A DNA stretch of 64,000 nucleotides from Bosea sp. BIWAKO-01 (GCF_001748145.1 NZ_BCQA01000001.1:6288501-6352500), one strand, 5' to 3'. Shown: positions 31,263-40,926, counted from the stretch's first letter. Numbers and translations: made by a program. Notes: a model not told the origin generated them from the sequence alone.

Positions 31263-32423
31263 GTGGCGACATTCAGACCTGGAACACCCGGCAGCCCCGG
31301 GACATCGGGCACAGCCCTGCTTGTCCGGTGGTTCATCTCATCGGCGACGCTGACCGTCCCGCAGGCCGCGGGGCCGGTCGCCTTCGCGCTGGTCGCCCTG
31401 GCCCTCACGGGAGACACCAGCGGCGGCGCGGCGATGATCCTGGCGATGACGCTCGCACAGGTGGTCGGTGCGATCCCGATCACCCGGGCCGGGAGACGCT
31501 TGCCGGCGACGACGTTCCTGCGCCTGCTCGTGGTCTTCCGGACGATTGCGCTTCTGTCTATCGCAATGCTGGCGCACCATTCGGCGGCGTTCGGCTGGCT
31601 GGTCGCGTTCTCAGCGCTGGCAGGAGCGGTGAACGGCGCGGCCTTCGGCTATATGCGGAGCGTGCTCAACGCGCTGGCGCCGGCCGCGAAACTGCCGAGA
31701 GCGCTCGGCATCGCCGCGACCCTGAATGAGGTCACCTTCGTCCTGGCGCCCGTCGCCGCCTCCGGGCTCGGCAGCGTCTCGCCGGTCTTCGCCGTGATGG
31801 TCGTCGCGGCGCTCGGGGCGATCCCGGCCCTGCTGGTGCCGACGACGGCGGCGGCGGCACAGGAAGACGCGCATCATCCCGATGCCTCGGTCGTCAGTCC
31901 GGCGATCCTGCTCTGGCTGATGTGCGCCGCGGCTGGCGGAGCGACCGTGGCGGCGCTCGAGATCGGCGCTGTCGCCCTCGCCCTGCATTTCGGCTACGAG
32001 CCGACGCTGGCGATCCTGTTCACGGTGCCGCTTTGCCTGGCGTCGGTGGCGGGTGGTGTCTGGGTCAGCATTCGCAACCGCATGCAGACACGCAGGGCCG
32101 TCCTGGTCCAGCTGACGATCATGACGGCCGGCTCCATCCTCGCTGCGCTCCAGATCTCGCTGGCGGTCACCGTCCTTGGCGCGGTCTTGGTCGGAGCGGT
32201 TCTGGCGCCGCTCGGCACCTATTACTCGCTCGCTCTCGATTCGCTTGCGCCTCCGAAGAAGCGGCCGGAGGTGTTTGCGCTGCTGCGCACCGCAAACGCG
32301 ACCGGCGTCATCCTGGCCAGTGCGGTGATGACGGCCGTCTCCCTGTCCACGGCCCTGATCGTCGTGAGCTGCCTGATGATCACGGTCGTGGTCGTCGTCG
32401 GCCTGTCCTCGCGCAGCGCCTGA
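31263..32423 (+). CDS. MFS-type transporter
   Basis: A 386-residue membrane protein with 11-12 predicted spans. The N-terminus (ATFRPGTPGSPGTSGTALLVRWFISSATLTVPQAAGPVAFALVAL) and the central hydrophilic loop (TTAAAAQEDAHHPDAS) fit a major-facilitator protein of the small, poorly characterised group that starts with a short Gly/Pro-rich segment. The start is GTG at 31263, and no ATG precedes the first helix. The substrate is unknown. It is a single gene. Confidence 0.8.
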   Translation: MATFRPGTPGSPGTSGTALLVRWFISSATLTVPQAAGPVAFALVALALTGDTSGGAAMILAMTLAQVVGAIPITRAGRRLPATTFLRLLVVFRTIALLSIAMLAHHSAAFGWLVAFSALAGAVNGAAFGYMRSVLNALAPAAKLPRALGIAATLNEVTFVLAPVAASGLGSVSPVFAVMVVAALGAIPALLVPTTAAAAQEDAHHPDASVVSPAILLWLMCAAAGGATVAALEIGAVALALHFGYEPTLAILFTVPLCLASVAGGVWVSIRNRMQTRRAVLVQLTIMTAGSILAALQISLAVTVLGAVLVGAVLAPLGTYYSLALDSLAPPKKRPEVFALLRTANATGVILASAVMTAVSLSTALIVVSCLMITVVVVVGLSSRSA

Positions 32424-32661
32424 GACACGCCGCCCGCGTTTCGCGGCGTCGGCGGGCTCAGGTCTGCCTTCCACGGTCGTCCCGCCATTCGCAATCGCCC
32501 TGCCCCGGCGCCGCCAACGGGCGGGCTCCTTCCCGGTTCACCTGCACTTCGCATGAGAGCCAGAACCGGGCATTTTGGGGTACAACCCGCTTGCCAAGGA
32601 CACGGGAAGTCGACGATCGGATCGGGATCAGGCTCAGCCCGGGTGGGTGGGGTGATAAAAG

Positions 32662-33036
32662 ATGAGCACCAGAATCGAGAACCTGCTCGCCCTCGAAGCC
32701 GATGTAAGCCACTGGATTCGTCTCGTTGGCACATGTATCGAGACATTCGGCGTCTTTATCATCGTTGCCGGCATCGTCTGGTCGACTTACGTTTATGTAG
32801 CTCGACGTCGAGAGGAACGGTATTACGATCAATACAAGATACGCATCGGCCGGTCGCTTCTGCTTGGCCTGGAAGTGCTGGTGGCAGCCGATATCGTGAA
32901 GACCATTGCGATCGAGCTTACCTTCACCAGCCTCGGGCTACTCGCAGGCCTGGTTGTGGTGCGGACGTTTCTCAGTTGGACACTGGTGCTCGAAATCGAG
33001 GGGCGATGGCCATGGCAGCGGGATTTGACCCGCTGA
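32662..33036 (+). CDS. DUF1622 family membrane protein
   Basis: A 124-residue protein with the DUF1622 layout: an N-terminal helix leading into a first span (VGTCIETFGVFIIVAGIVWSTYVYV), the conserved RIGRSLLLGLEVLVAADIVKTIAIE segment, and a final span (LGLLAGLVVVRTFLSWTLVLEIEGRWPW). The family is uncharacterised. The ATG at 32662 is preceded by GGTGGGGTGATAAAAG. Nothing was seen in the 238 bp upstream or the 239 bp downstream. Confidence 0.88.
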   Translation: MSTRIENLLALEADVSHWIRLVGTCIETFGVFIIVAGIVWSTYVYVARRREERYYDQYKIRIGRSLLLGLEVLVAADIVKTIAIELTFTSLGLLAGLVVVRTFLSWTLVLEIEGRWPWQRDLTR

Positions 33037-33275
33037 GTACGGCGCCTCGTGCCCGCGCCATCGGCGGTCAGCAGCCCGATCACGGCGAACCACGCCGGAT
33101 CCCTGTCCTATGCGCCGGATCAGCCTGATGGGTCCGGGCTCTGGCCTTCGTCATGACCACCGCTCATCGTCGGACCGCGGGGCGCAGGCCCAGCACCAAG
33201 CACTGTCGCCCAGTATCTCGCTGCTGCACCATGACGGCAGCGCGCGGCCGTCATGGTTGCAGTGTGCCGAACGCC

Positions 33276-34601
33276 TCAGTGCAACGAGCGGAATGTCGCG
33301 CGCAGATCGTCCGTCAGGGCTTGCGGCTGCTCCCAGGCCGCGAAATGCGTGCCCGTGTCGTGGCGCCTGTAGAAGACCAGGTTCGGATAGGCCTTGCGCG
33401 TCCAGCTTTCCGGCGCCTGATAGATCTCGTCGCGGAACGCGCTGACGCCGGTCGGCAGCGGCACACCCTTGGGCGCGAAGAACGCGAGCTTGCTCTCCCG
33501 ATACAGCCGCGCCGAGGAGACCGCCGTGTTCGTCAGCCAGTACAGCGTGATGTTGTCGACGATATCGTCCCGGGTCAGGCCCTCCTTCGCGCCATCGAAG
33601 ACGCGCGCGATGAGGTTGTAGCTGCGGATGTCGTGGTCGATGATCCAGGCCGCCAACCCCACCGGCGAATCCGCCAGCGCGTAGAGCGTCTGCGGCCGGC
33701 CCGCCATTTCCTGCGCGTAGCCGAGCCCGTTCGCATAGAAATCGACGAGCTGGTCCCAAGCATGCTTTTCCTCGGCATCCAGGCCCGCCGGCTCGGGGCC
33801 GTTGGGTAGCAGCGGGGCGATCTCGGCCGGAACCGTGGCGGGCATGTTGGTGTGGATCCCGACCAGGCCGGCCGGGCGCTGCAGCGCCATCTGCTCGGTG
33901 ACCGCGTTGCCCCAATCGCCGCCTTGCGCGACATAGTGCGTGTAGCCGAGCCGCTGCATCAGCACCGCCCAGGCGCGTGCGACATGCTGCGGATCCCAGC
34001 CGTTGACGGCCGGCTTGCCGGAAAAGCCATAGCCCGGCAGCGACGGGATCACGACATCGAAGGCATCGGCTGCCGTGCCGCCAAACGCGGTCGGATCGGT
34101 GAGCGGGTCGATGATCTTCAGCTGCTCGATGATCGATCCGGGCCAACCATGCGTGACGATGATGGGCAGCGCGTTCGGATGTTTCGACTTCACCTGGATG
34201 AAGTGGATATCCACCCCGTCGATCGTCGTGACGAAGTTCGGGTAGCCGTTGATCCGTGCCTCGGCGTCTCGCCAGTCATGGTGGTCCGCCCAATAGTTGG
34301 CGAGCTTCTCGATGGTCGAGAGGCTGACGCCCTGCGTCGGGTCGTTCTCGCGCTCGGGCCATTTCGTCGCCTTGATGCGGCGCTTGAGGTCGGCGAGTTC
34401 CTCGTCGGTCGCGTGGTAGCGGAATGGCCGGATCGAACTGTCGCCGCTCGCCTTCGGGTCTGCGGCCGCAGTCTCCTGCGGCGAGCGCGAGGGAGACGGA
34501 CCAGCGGTCGCGCTCATGGCGGGAAGCATCGCGCCGATCGTTCCCACGACGGTCGATGCGATGAAGCTCCTGCGGCCGATCAACGGGTCCGGGCCGGGCA
34601 T
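33276..34601 (-). CDS. Tat-exported epoxide hydrolase (EHN plus alpha/beta-hydrolase)
   Basis: A 441-residue enzyme that adds water to epoxides. A Tat-type signal (IGRRSFIASTVVGTIGAML) is followed by the epoxide hydrolase N-terminal domain (IRPFRYHATDEELADLKRRIKATKWPE) and the alpha/beta-hydrolase core. Key sites are HGWPGS (oxyanion) at 151-156, the nucleophile Asp229 in GGDWG, and His419 near the C-terminus in GTHFAAWEQP. The length is usual for periplasmic members. The ATG at 34601 has GAGGAG upstream. It lies next to, and on the same strand as, the FBP aldolase/phosphatase gene but 124 bp away, so co-regulation is unproven. Confidence 0.92.
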   Translation of the reverse strand: MPGPDPLIGRRSFIASTVVGTIGAMLPAMSATAGPSPSRSPQETAAADPKASGDSSIRPFRYHATDEELADLKRRIKATKWPERENDPTQGVSLSTIEKLANYWADHHDWRDAEARINGYPNFVTTIDGVDIHFIQVKSKHPNALPIIVTHGWPGSIIEQLKIIDPLTDPTAFGGTAADAFDVVIPSLPGYGFSGKPAVNGWDPQHVARAWAVLMQRLGYTHYVAQGGDWGNAVTEQMALQRPAGLVGIHTNMPATVPAEIAPLLPNGPEPAGLDAEEKHAWDQLVDFYANGLGYAQEMAGRPQTLYALADSPVGLAAWIIDHDIRSYNLIARVFDGAKEGLTRDDIVDNITLYWLTNTAVSSARLYRESKLAFFAPKGVPLPTGVSAFRDEIYQAPESWTRKAYPNLVFYRRHDTGTHFAAWEQPQALTDDLRATFRSLH

Positions 34602-34725
34602 GGCGGTTCTCCTCAGGGTTAAGGCGGAGACGGGAACGGTGCTGACGAAGCCCTCTGTCGCTGGGATGGCGAGCCGGCCTGGCCTCGATCACGACGCCGC
34701 TGCGATCTGGCTGACAGCGTCCCCG

Positions 34726-35871
34726 CTACTCGGCTGCGGCAGGCTCGCACGCGTCGCGGATCTTGAAGCGATCGATCAGCTCGCCCACGGTGTCGCGGAA
34801 GCCGCCATATTCCAGCTCCGAATAGGGCAGCATCGCGGCCCCGGACCAGCCCTGGCTGCGCATCTCGATCGCCTTGCTCTGGGCGCGCCGGCGGACCTCG
34901 TCCCAGGCCGGGTTGTCGAAGAAATCCGTATGGGATTCGGAAAAGCGGCCCTGGCCGTCGATGGAAAACCCGACGCAGGAGACGATGGGCAGGCAGTAAA
35001 GCCCCGTCACCGCGGTGTTGAGCGGCACGGGCATCAGCGGCATGACATGGGAGCCGCGCGCATCGCCGCCCACGAAATGCGCCTTGGCGAAGGGCGAGAT
35101 GATCTCCTCCGGCGCCGGGAAGATCCCCTGGTTCCTGAGGATCGCGACGGGGTCGTCCTTGCCCGTATATTTGCCGGCGATCGCGTGCAGGCGCTGCGCC
35201 GAGACCGCCGCCGCCGGCTCGCCATGGCTGCGGGAGACGATGCGGTCGATGCCGAACCGCTCGTTGTCACGCAGCAGCGCGGCGATGCGGTAGCTATCCT
35301 CCGGCGCATCGAGTTCGATCACGCTGTCGCCGGCCGTGTTGTCCATGTCGATGATATGGAAGCGGAAGCCCTTGATCATCTGCGGCAGCATCAGCCCGGC
35401 GCAGTACATCGGGTCGGCAAAGGCCAGGTAGAGCGGCAGGTTGTAGGCGCCGGGACCGCATTTGTCGGCAGCGAACACCATGAAGGACTCCGCCGGCCGC
35501 ACGCCCGACAGGCTGTGCTCGAAGGTGAGCTCGGCGACACCCGGGCCGGCACCGCGAACATTGCCCGATGGCGCGTCGACCAGAAGATCCTGGCCCGCGC
35601 CATAGAGCCCCGAACTTTTGGCGATCGCGGTTGCCGCCAGAAAGCTGGCCCAGGCGAACTGATGCACCTCGCGGTTTCCCGAGCCCCGCAAATGGGTCAT
35701 CAGGATCGCGATATCGTCGCCGGTATGGCAGACGAAGCCGTCGATCAGCAGCCCCCTCTCGATCGCCTGCGCGACCTCGCTCCTGACGCTGTCCAGCATG
35801 CGGGACGAGGGTTTCGTGTGCCCGCCGACGGAGCCGACATCGGCCTTGATGATGGAAACGGTCATTCGCAT
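34726..35871 (-). CDS. fbp: Fructose-1,6-bisphosphate aldolase/phosphatase (archaeal type, bifunctional)
   Basis: A 381-residue homologue of the archaeal bifunctional enzyme that makes fructose 1,6-bisphosphate from triose phosphates and dephosphorylates it, an anabolic, gluconeogenic step. The N-terminus MTVSIIKADVGSVGGHTKPS is the family hallmark (Asp/His ligands for Mg2+). FVCHTGDDIAILMTH follows, and the aldolase loop YTGKDDPV supplies Tyr235 and Lys238, matching the Tyr and Schiff-base Lys of the archaeal enzyme. FFDNPAWDEVRRRA is near the end. GGGCGGGGA precedes the ATG at 35871; the in-frame ATG at 35889 overlaps that site. The family is mostly archaeal and in deep bacterial lineages, so its presence here suggests old lateral transfer. 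Confidence 0.9.
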   Translation of the reverse strand: MRMTVSIIKADVGSVGGHTKPSSRMLDSVRSEVAQAIERGLLIDGFVCHTGDDIAILMTHLRGSGNREVHQFAWASFLAATAIAKSSGLYGAGQDLLVDAPSGNVRGAGPGVAELTFEHSLSGVRPAESFMVFAADKCGPGAYNLPLYLAFADPMYCAGLMLPQMIKGFRFHIIDMDNTAGDSVIELDAPEDSYRIAALLRDNERFGIDRIVSRSHGEPAAAVSAQRLHAIAGKYTGKDDPVAILRNQGIFPAPEEIISPFAKAHFVGGDARGSHVMPLMPVPLNTAVTGLYCLPIVSCVGFSIDGQGRFSESHTDFFDNPAWDEVRRRAQSKAIEMRSQGWSGAAMLPYSELEYGGFRDTVGELIDRFKIRDACEPAAAE

Positions 35872-36161
35872 GGCAATTCCCCGCCCCATGGCTCGGCGGC
35901 CGCGTCATTGCCCCGGTGCTCTCCGCCGGAACGGCGGCACGGCTCACGTCAGCAAGATACCAGCATCAGGCCCCGCGGGCGGTTCCACGCACATCCAGAG
36001 CCGCGTCGGGAGGGCGAACGGCAGTGACTTGTCCCTTTGCGTCCGCGGCGGCGGACCGCCGTTACCGGTCAGGGCGACGCGTGCCTTTCACGCGCCATGT
36101 CATGACGGCACTGTATCAGACCGGAGCTGACGAGGGCAGTGCCCCCCGAATACGGCCGCCC

Positions 36162-37058
36162 TCACACATCGGGGGCTTCGCCGAGCTTTTCGACGGCAAC
36201 ATTGACCGTCATGCCGAGATAATCATTCGCATCGCCGAACCACGAGCCCGCCAGGGGAATGGCCTGACCGGGATGTCGGGCTACGGCCACCGGGATCAGA
36301 TCGAAACCGGCACTGATCTGGTTGGTCGGATCGTAATCGAGCCAGCCGGCACCCGGCAGGAAAACCTGCAGCCACGCATGGGTCGCACCCGCCCCGTAGA
36401 CGCCAACCGCGCCGCCATCGACAGCCCCGTCATACAGGTAACCCGTGATGAAACGGGATGCGAAGCCGAGCCGCCGCAGCGCCTCGGTCATCAGCCAAGC
36501 GTAGTCCCGGCATGTCCCGGATTTCAGGCGCAGGGTCTCGCCAGGCGTCTGGGTCCCCTCCTCTTCCCGCGCCTGATAGTGGAAGCCGTCGCGAAAAATG
36601 GTCAGCATCCGGCGCAGGACATCGGTCGTTCGGTCCTGGTCGCCGGCAACGAAACTCTTCGCCCATGCGGCCAGACTCCCGTCGGCATCCTCCGCATGAG
36701 GGCGCAGATAGCCCGCCAGGTCGGTCCACTCGTCGGGCGTGTACTGGACCGGAATTTCCTCGGCCCGAGGGTCGAGGGGAAACGCCTCGACCCCGCTGAC
36801 CCCGAAATAAACCCCGCAGACTTCAAAGGTAAATGTCAGTTCGCTGCCGGGTTCAGTGAACTCCATCACCGTTACGGCGTTGGAGCGGGAATCGCTGATC
36901 CAGTGAATTTTCGAAGGAACGCTGGTTTTTGCCGACCAGCTGAGCAGACGTGCATTTGCGCCCTTCCTGGGCAGGAACAAGGCTCGATGCGTGCCGAAGG
37001 TGACAGGCTTGGCGTATCGATAGGTCGTGGTGTGCGTGATCCTGCCTAGGAGCGCCAT
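36162..37058 (-). CDS. Transglutaminase-like cysteine protease family protein
   Basis: A 298-residue protein with the bacterial transglutaminase N-terminal region (ITHTTTYRYAKPVTFGTHRALFLPR) and a papain-like core. The catalytic triad is Cys183 in SGTCRDYAWL, His227 in THAWLQVF and Asp243 in DYDPTN. There is no signal peptide. Members are thought to act as peptidases or amidases in the cytoplasm. GGGGGA precedes the ATG at 37058. It is a single gene. Confidence 0.92.
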   Translation of the reverse strand: MALLGRITHTTTYRYAKPVTFGTHRALFLPRKGANARLLSWSAKTSVPSKIHWISDSRSNAVTVMEFTEPGSELTFTFEVCGVYFGVSGVEAFPLDPRAEEIPVQYTPDEWTDLAGYLRPHAEDADGSLAAWAKSFVAGDQDRTTDVLRRMLTIFRDGFHYQAREEEGTQTPGETLRLKSGTCRDYAWLMTEALRRLGFASRFITGYLYDGAVDGGAVGVYGAGATHAWLQVFLPGAGWLDYDPTNQISAGFDLIPVAVARHPGQAIPLAGSWFGDANDYLGMTVNVAVEKLGEAPDV

Positions 37059-37227
37059 GGTTTCCCCCTTGTCTCGTCGAGCAGCCGCCTCCCACTGGCG
37101 GGGTCGCTGGTGCCAGGGGTGATCGGCCGCCGTCCTCTCACGGGCTGATCAGGCAGCGGCATCTGGCAGGCTGACCAGGCGATCATCGCCGATTGCGGCC
37201 ATGCCTTCCAGTGTGATGCAGCGGGCG

Positions 37228-39372
37228 CTATCGGCCGGCCGCGCTTGCCGCTTCGATCTTCGCCGCTTCGACCTTTGCAGCGGTCATCATCTGCTGTGCG
37301 GCAGCGGCCTCCTCGTCCCGGCCTTCGACATGCACCGTCGGATGGGCGAACTTGATGCCGGCCTGGTCGAACGCCGTCTTGAGGCGCAGCAGGGCCTTGC
37401 GACGCACGACCGCCTGCTGGCCGGGGCGGGTCGTCATCTTGAAGCGAAGCTGGATGGCATAGTCGCCGAACTGCTCCACCCCCTGCATCTTCATCGGCTC
37501 GATGATGTCAGGCGCCAGTTCGGGGTCCTCTGCCAGCTCCTGACCGATCTTCTTGGCGACTTTCCGCGCTTTTTCCAGATCGCTGTCATAGGTGACATTG
37601 ATCATGAACTTGTCGATGACCCAGTCGCGGCTCATGTTCTGAACCGCGCCGAGCTGCCCGAACGGCACGGTGTAGACGGGGCCGCGGTGATGGCGCAGGC
37701 GAACGGAGCGGAGCGAGAATGACTCCACCGTTCCCTTGAAGCTGCCGCTCTGGATGTACTCGCCGACGCGAAATGCATCGTCCAGCAGGTAGAACATGCC
37801 GCTGATGATGTCCCTGACCAGGGATTGAGCGCCAAAGCCGATGGCGACGCCGAGCACACCGGCCCCGGCGATCAGCGGGCCGATCTCGAATCCGAGCGCA
37901 GCCAGCGCCGTCAGGCCCGCCATGACCGCGATGGCCACGAACAGGATGTTTCGGAAGATGGGTAAAAGCGTGCGCAGCCGCGCCCGGCGGATGGCTTCGT
38001 TGGAACCGGGAGCGATGCTCTCCGTCGGGTCCGCGAGGGCGCCGTCCACGGCGGCCTTGATGATCTCCCAGAAGAAATCGGCCAGCAGCAGGATGACGAT
38101 GCTGGCCAGCGCGCCGCGCAGCAGCCGCATCAGCAGGCCGTCCTGGCTGGTCATCTCGACCAGGTCGACCTGCCAGATATGGGCGAGCCAGAACGTCGCG
38201 GCGATCAGGATGACCAGCCGCACCCCGCGCTCGAGGCACACCTCGAGGATGTTGTGCCTGATCGGCGCCACCGCCTGGCCCTCGACCGGTCTCAGGAGAT
38301 GTCCGACCGCGGCCTTTCCGAGCGCGATGGCCTTGGGCAGCAGGGTCGCGAAAACGGCAATCCAGAACATGCCGAGCAGTCCGGCAGCCCAGAGGCCCCA
38401 CAAGGCGACCGCATAGGCGGTCAGGGCGAGGCTCTTTCCCATCCTGGCGAAGCCTTGAACGGGGTCGTCGCCGCGCGGTCTGCTCCAGATGGCTTCCAGG
38501 CCGATGGCCAGCAGGCCAAGCCCAAGCAGATAGGCCGCGGCAAAGCGGAACTCATTGGGAAAGCCCAGATCGACCAGGATGCCGACGATCGACCACCCGA
38601 AGGCGAAGTAGCCGACGAACAGGACAATGCGCCGGCGCCAGTAGATGGCGTGGCTCGGCTTGACCGGAACGATCTGATGATCCGACCAGCCTCCCTGCGT
38701 GCCCCTTGGCGGAAACATCGCGAAATCCAGCAGGGCCAGCGTGCCTCGCGTGATCAGCATCGCCACGAGAAAGGCGAGCATGATCTGCTTCAGGAGCGGT
38801 GGCCATGCGAACAGCAGGAACGCGCCCAGGCTGCCCGCGGCAAAGATCGCGAGCCCGGCAATGAGGGTCACCAGCCGCAGCCCTGCGGTACGGAATCTGT
38901 CCTCGACCGAAAGGACGGGCCTCTGCGCGAGCGACGCCCGGTAGCGGGAGCTCAGGGCCCGGTACACGCGCTCGGAACCGAAGCCGAGGATCAGGAAGCT
39001 CGAAAGCAACAGCGCAAGGCGGGCAATGCCTGTCGCGGCCAGCTCGCTGTTCAGAAGGCCGCCGGCCCGCGCGAGCTGCGCCGGCAATCGCGGGACTGCC
39101 GCAGCGGTCGAGCCGATATGGTCGCGCATACTGGTGAGCCGCGCCGCAAGTCGGCTGGACAGCGCCGGTTCGGGAGTCGCCATGTCCGTGGGGGCTGCGG
39201 CCGGCCCGGCCTTGGCGGTTTGCTGGATCCAGCGCCGCACACCCGGATCCTCGAGCAGGCGCAGCAATTCCCTGGCCTGGGCAGGAGGAGCTTCTGCCTG
39301 CTCCTGTGCGCGGGCACTGGCTGTTCCCCAGGCGGCAAGGACGCACCACATCAGGATCAACACGATGCGCAT
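37228..39372 (-). CDS. Large MscS-family mechanosensitive channel
   Basis: A 714-residue inner-membrane channel. It has a signal peptide (MRIVLILMWCVLAAWGTASARAQ), a periplasmic helical region to about residue 110, and about ten membrane spans. The MscS pore core follows: GVLGVAIGFGAQSLVRDIISGMFYLLDDAFRVGEYIQSG, the pore helix and beta domain (YTVPFGQLGAVQNMSRDW), and the C-terminal alpha/beta part. It is much longer than E. coli MscS (286) and resembles MscK/YbiO-type forms. It should open under membrane tension to release solutes. An Ala/Glu/Lys-rich coil ends the protein. The start has GAGGGCGAG upstream. It is divergent from maiA across a 200-bp gap with a palindrome. A related channel lies at 45756-47558. 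Confidence 0.92.
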   Translation of the reverse strand: MRIVLILMWCVLAAWGTASARAQEQAEAPPAQARELLRLLEDPGVRRWIQQTAKAGPAAAPTDMATPEPALSSRLAARLTSMRDHIGSTAAAVPRLPAQLARAGGLLNSELAATGIARLALLLSSFLILGFGSERVYRALSSRYRASLAQRPVLSVEDRFRTAGLRLVTLIAGLAIFAAGSLGAFLLFAWPPLLKQIMLAFLVAMLITRGTLALLDFAMFPPRGTQGGWSDHQIVPVKPSHAIYWRRRIVLFVGYFAFGWSIVGILVDLGFPNEFRFAAAYLLGLGLLAIGLEAIWSRPRGDDPVQGFARMGKSLALTAYAVALWGLWAAGLLGMFWIAVFATLLPKAIALGKAAVGHLLRPVEGQAVAPIRHNILEVCLERGVRLVILIAATFWLAHIWQVDLVEMTSQDGLLMRLLRGALASIVILLLADFFWEIIKAAVDGALADPTESIAPGSNEAIRRARLRTLLPIFRNILFVAIAVMAGLTALAALGFEIGPLIAGAGVLGVAIGFGAQSLVRDIISGMFYLLDDAFRVGEYIQSGSFKGTVESFSLRSVRLRHHRGPVYTVPFGQLGAVQNMSRDWVIDKFMINVTYDSDLEKARKVAKKIGQELAEDPELAPDIIEPMKMQGVEQFGDYAIQLRFKMTTRPGQQAVVRRKALLRLKTAFDQAGIKFAHPTVHVEGRDEEAAAAQQMMTAAKVEAAKIEAASAAGR

Positions 39373-39431
39373 CTCGCCCTCGCTTCATCAAAGAGCTGTA
39401 TTGCGCAGGATCAGCAGACCGTTCCTGGACA

Positions 39432-39446
39432 ATACTGCGTCAGTAT
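39432..39446. promoter_or_regulatory. Perfect palindrome in the mscS-like/maiA divergent intergenic region
   Basis: ATACTG and CAGTAT flank CGT. It lies 60 bp before the channel gene start and 127 bp before the maiA start. The position and symmetry suit a dimeric regulator. Confidence 0.4.
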
Positions 39447-39572
39447 CGCTGATAGTCTATTGGCGCGCTACCGGGTTTGCTACGGCGGCAATTGCTCCGC
39501 GAGCGGGGCCGGTCCGCAGCTCCTGCCTGCTCTTGGGCAGGCGGTCATCGGTCCGAGTTGAGGGGGAGCACG

Positions 39573-40211
39573 ATGAAACTCTATACCTATTGGCGGTCCA
39601 CCTCTTCATATCGCGTTCGCATCGCGCTTGCGCTCAAGGGGCTGGAGGCCACGCAGAGCTTCGTTCATCTCGTCCGGAACGGCGGAGAGCAACATGGCGA
39701 GAGCTATCGTGCGCTCAACCCGCAAGGCCGGTTGCCGGCACTGGAGCTCGACGACGGGACCATCCTGACCCAGTCACCCGCCATCATCGAATATCTCGAG
39801 GAGATCTGTCCGGCTCCGGCGCTCCTCCCGCGCGACCCGGTCTTGCGTGCAAAAATCCGGGCTGTCGCGGCGATCATCGGCTGTGACATTCATCCCCTCC
39901 ACAATATCGCGCCGCTTTCCTACCTTCGGCGGAACCTTGGGCACGCCGAACCGGAGGTTGCGGCCTGGATCGCCACCTGGATCGGACAGGGGCTTGGCGC
40001 AGTCGAGGCTCTGATTGGCGACGAGGGCTATTGCTTCGGCCCCCTGCCCGGCCTGGCGGATGTCTATCTGCTGCCCCAACTCTACGCGGCGCGGCGCTTC
40101 CAGGTGCCGATAGACGGTTTCACGCGCATCCTGCGGGTCGAGCGATTGTGCGGCGAACACCCTGCATTCCAGAGTGCCCATCCCTCGCGGCAAGGCGATG
40201 CCGAAGAGTGA
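39573..40211 (+). CDS. maiA: Maleylacetoacetate isomerase / zeta-class glutathione S-transferase
   Basis: A 212-residue cytoplasmic enzyme. The N-terminal thioredoxin-fold domain holds the zeta-class glutathione site YTYWRSTSSYRVRIALALKG (Ser-Ser pair) and NPQGRLPALELDDGTILTQSPAIIEYLEE. The C-terminal helical domain has CDIHPLHNI, the zeta-class signature, and a GLADVYLLPQLYAARRF helix. It would isomerise maleylacetoacetate to fumarylacetoacetate in tyrosine/phenylalanine breakdown, or act as a GST. No other genes of that pathway are near, so the exact substrate is open. The ATG at 39573 follows GGGGGAGCACG. Confidence 0.9.
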   Translation: MKLYTYWRSTSSYRVRIALALKGLEATQSFVHLVRNGGEQHGESYRALNPQGRLPALELDDGTILTQSPAIIEYLEEICPAPALLPRDPVLRAKIRAVAAIIGCDIHPLHNIAPLSYLRRNLGHAEPEVAAWIATWIGQGLGAVEALIGDEGYCFGPLPGLADVYLLPQLYAARRFQVPIDGFTRILRVERLCGEHPAFQSAHPSRQGDAEE

Positions 40212-40329
40212 GATCGCCCCGCATCGTGGCTGCAATCAGGCCTGTGCTCCGGCCAGCCCCGATCGCGCTCACAAGGGGAGATCCGTCATTGGCTTTGCTC
40301 AGGTCGCGTCCGAGCCGATAGAGGAGCGC

Positions 40330-40926
40330 ATGGACACGCGCTTTACACTCCTTGGGCCCTTCTCATTCCGGCAGGAGATCAAGAAGAGCCGCTTCATTGC
40401 CACCGCCGCTCCCGTTGCCGATGAGGCGGCGGCCAAGGAGTTCATCGCTGCCCATTCCGATCCGGCGGCCAATCACAATTGCTGGGCCTGGCGTTGCGGC
40501 CAAGGCTATCGCTTCAACGATGACGGAGAACCGAGCGGCACGGCGGGAAAGCCGATACTCGCGGCCATCGACGGGCAAGCGCTGGACGGTGTCGCGGTTG
40601 TCGTGACGCGCTGGTTTGGCGGGGTCCTGCTCGGCAGCGGCGGCTTGATCCGCGCCTATGGCGGCACGGCCGCGCTCTGCCTGCGCGCGGCCGAGACGGT
40701 AGCGCTGGTCGAGACGGCCTCGGCGATGATCACCTGTGCGTTCGGCGATCTGGCGCGCGTTCAGGCGCGGCTTGGTGAGCTATCGGGGGTGCAGGTCCGC
40801 GATCAGGTCTTCACCGATACCGGCGCCGTGCTGTCGGTGTCCGTTCCCAAGGTTGAAGCCGACAGGGTGGCCCAGATGGTGCGGGACGTCACCAGCGGAC
40901 GCGCGGTGATCAGATGGGACGACTAG
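40330..40926 (+). CDS. YigZ/IMPACT family protein
   Basis: A 198-residue protein with the UPF0029/IMPACT N-terminal domain (IKKSRFIATAAPV, HNCWAWRCGQGYRFNDDGEPSGTAGKPIL and the signature VVVTRWFGGVLLGSGGLIRAYG) followed by a small ferredoxin-like C-terminal domain. In bacteria the role is unclear; a link to translation or proline dipeptide hydrolysis has been proposed for relatives. The ATG at 40330 has GAGGAG just upstream. The longer open frame from 40174 overlaps maiA and is discarded. It lies 118 bp after maiA on the same strand. Confidence 0.92.
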   Translation: MDTRFTLLGPFSFRQEIKKSRFIATAAPVADEAAAKEFIAAHSDPAANHNCWAWRCGQGYRFNDDGEPSGTAGKPILAAIDGQALDGVAVVVTRWFGGVLLGSGGLIRAYGGTAALCLRAAETVALVETASAMITCAFGDLARVQARLGELSGVQVRDQVFTDTGAVLSVSVPKVEADRVAQMVRDVTSGRAVIRWDD

